A stretch of 8,481 nucleotides of DNA from Hydrogenothermaceae bacterium. GTDB lineage: Bacteria; Aquificota; Aquificae; Hydrogenothermales; Hydrogenothermaceae. The translations under genes were made by a program, and so were the position numbers. The DNA is taken from NCBI GenBank assembly GCA_026984415.1, contig JALSSE010000362.1:1-8481 (forward strand), written 5' to 3'. The notes below the pieces were generated by a model. It did no database searches and was not told the origin of the DNA. It saw only the letters and a list, made by a program, of their open reading frames with translations. The stretch's first letter is position 1. Every line of letters starts with the position of its first letter. Positions 7,957 through 8,481 of the stretch are shown here, in pieces.

Positions 7957-7984
7957 TTGAAAAATTTATGTAATTTTTTATATT
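7957..7984 (+). promoter_or_regulatory. Possible promoter upstream of rimP
   Basis: In the 106-base gap between frr and rimP, TTGAAA (7957-7962) and TATATT (7979-7984) are 16 bases apart, placing a start near 7991 and a short leader of about 30 bases. Three TATAAT hexamers also occur (7940-7945, 7948-7953 and 7995-8000) without a good -35; for the first, TTTATA at 7917-7922 is 17 bases upstream. The spacer of the main candidate contains an all-AT inverted repeat, AAAAATT (7960-7966) and AATTTTT (7972-7978). The region is so AT-rich that chance boxes are expected, so confidence is moderate. The gap itself suggests that rimP starts a new transcription unit. Confidence 0.45.
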
Positions 7985-8021
7985 TATCACAGTTTATAAT
8001 AAAGATTTTAAGGAAAGTATG

Positions 8022-8474
8022 ATGTTTGAAAAAGACGTAATAGAAAGAGTAAAAGAGCTTTTACAACCAATTTTGGAAGAAAGAGGTTTAAAATTAGTTG
8101 ATATTGAGCTAACAAAAGGGGCTAACCCTACCTTAAGGATTTTTATATACAATCCAGAAGGAACATCTATTGAAGATTGTGAATGGGTAAGCAGAAGAAT
8201 AGGTGCATTATTAGATGTAGAAGATTTAATACCTTCTTCTTATGTTTTAGAAGTTTCTTCACCGGGATTAGAAAGAAAGTTAAAACATAAAGAAGAATTT
8301 GAAATATTTAAAGGTAGAAACATTAAAATAGTTACAAAATGCCCAATTGATGAGAAGAATGTATTTAAAGGGAAATTAGAAGGTATAGAAAAAGACACAG
8401 TTACAATAGAAGAAGAAGGTAAAAAAATAGAAATTCCCTATGAGGAAATTTCTAAAGCTAAACTGGAAATGTAG
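8022..8474 (+). CDS. rimP: Ribosome maturation factor RimP
   Basis: RimP (YhbC/YlxS) binds free 30S subunits and helps early assembly around the S12 region. The protein is 150 residues, full length for the family. The N-terminal alpha/beta domain includes ERGLKLVDIEL, LRIFIYNPEG and the DCEWVSRRIG helix. The signature YVLEVSSPGLERKL lies at bases 8239-8280 and is followed by the C-terminal SH3-like barrel (about residues 83-150), with FKGRNIKI, FKGKLEGIE and IEIPYEEISKAKLE. Two adjacent ATG codons (8019 and 8022) are possible. I prefer 8022 because AGGA (8011-8014) is then 7 bases away against 4, but the difference is a single Met. The gene follows an AT-rich gap that probably holds its promoter. 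Confidence 0.96.
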   Translation: MFEKDVIERVKELLQPILEERGLKLVDIELTKGANPTLRIFIYNPEGTSIEDCEWVSRRIGALLDVEDLIPSSYVLEVSSPGLERKLKHKEEFEIFKGRNIKIVTKCPIDEKNVFKGKLEGIEKDTVTIEEEGKKIEIPYEEISKAKLEM

Positions 8475-8477
8475 GAG
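8473..8477 (+). promoter_or_regulatory. Shine-Dalgarno sequence of the next gene (start outside the window)
   Basis: AGGAG overlaps the rimP stop codon (TAG at 8472-8474) and is followed by AAAG at the window edge. The position predicts a start codon within a few bases of the window end and a gene tightly coupled to rimP. By the common bacterial order rimP-nusA-infB this would be nusA, but no coding sequence is visible, so the identity is inference. Confidence 0.5.
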
Positions 8478-8481
8478 AAAG

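Noticed and set aside
7960..7978. AAAAATT/AATTTTT inverted repeat as the terminator of the rpsB-frr operon
   Set aside because: The stem is made only of A-T pairs and would not be stable, least of all in a thermophile; such repeats arise easily in AT-rich gaps.

Overview
The window looks like the chromosome of a low-GC thermophilic Gram-negative bacterium. I think it is most likely a member of the Aquificota close to Sulfurihydrogenibium or Persephonella. This rests on AT-rich codon use, Lys/Glu/Ile-rich proteins, a short EF-Ts, an LptF/LptG-type outer-membrane biogenesis permease and the overall look of the proteins. It is an impression from reading, not from a database search. All genes are intact and read as ordinary chromosomal genes. 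I see no insertion sequence, CRISPR array, tRNA, rRNA, phage gene or frameshift.

Left block (1-3936, + strand): the 3' end of guaB (IMP dehydrogenase), a 118-residue protein I do not recognise, pgk (phosphoglycerate kinase), suhB (inositol-monophosphatase-family phosphatase) and pheA (fused chorismate mutase/prephenate dehydratase with an ACT domain). The genes lie 43, 19, 14 and 1 bases apart, with no terminator between them. They are probably co-transcribed and together serve purine, central carbon and aromatic amino acid metabolism. The unrecognised protein ends in an acidic tail, EGEDDFPF, that closely resembles the C-terminal tip of bacterial single-stranded DNA-binding protein (SSB). 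This is the most intriguing protein observation here.

Middle (3923-5130): a single minus-strand gene for an LptF/LptG-family permease. It converges on pheA with a 14-base overlap of the coding ends and diverges from rpsB across a 134-base intergenic region. That region carries a very good extended -10 promoter for rpsB. It also carries a leader of about 85 bases whose 7-bp closing helix ends exactly against the rpsB Shine-Dalgarno sequence, so it is a candidate for autogenous control by ribosomal protein S2.

Right block (5131-8481, + strand): the classic rpsB-tsf-pyrH-frr order (ribosomal protein S2, EF-Ts, UMP kinase, ribosome recycling factor). A 106-base AT-only-looking gap with a promoter candidate follows, then rimP (30S maturation factor). 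A Shine-Dalgarno sequence over the rimP stop codon implies another gene right after the window; by the common bacterial order this would be nusA, but it is not visible. rpsB, tsf and pyrH are separated by only 2 bases each, which suggests translational coupling. S2 carries an unusual acidic C-terminal extension.

I did not find a self-contained novel system. The leads worth following are the SSB-like tip, the rpsB leader, and the hairpin placed between a strong Shine-Dalgarno sequence and the start of the unrecognised gene.
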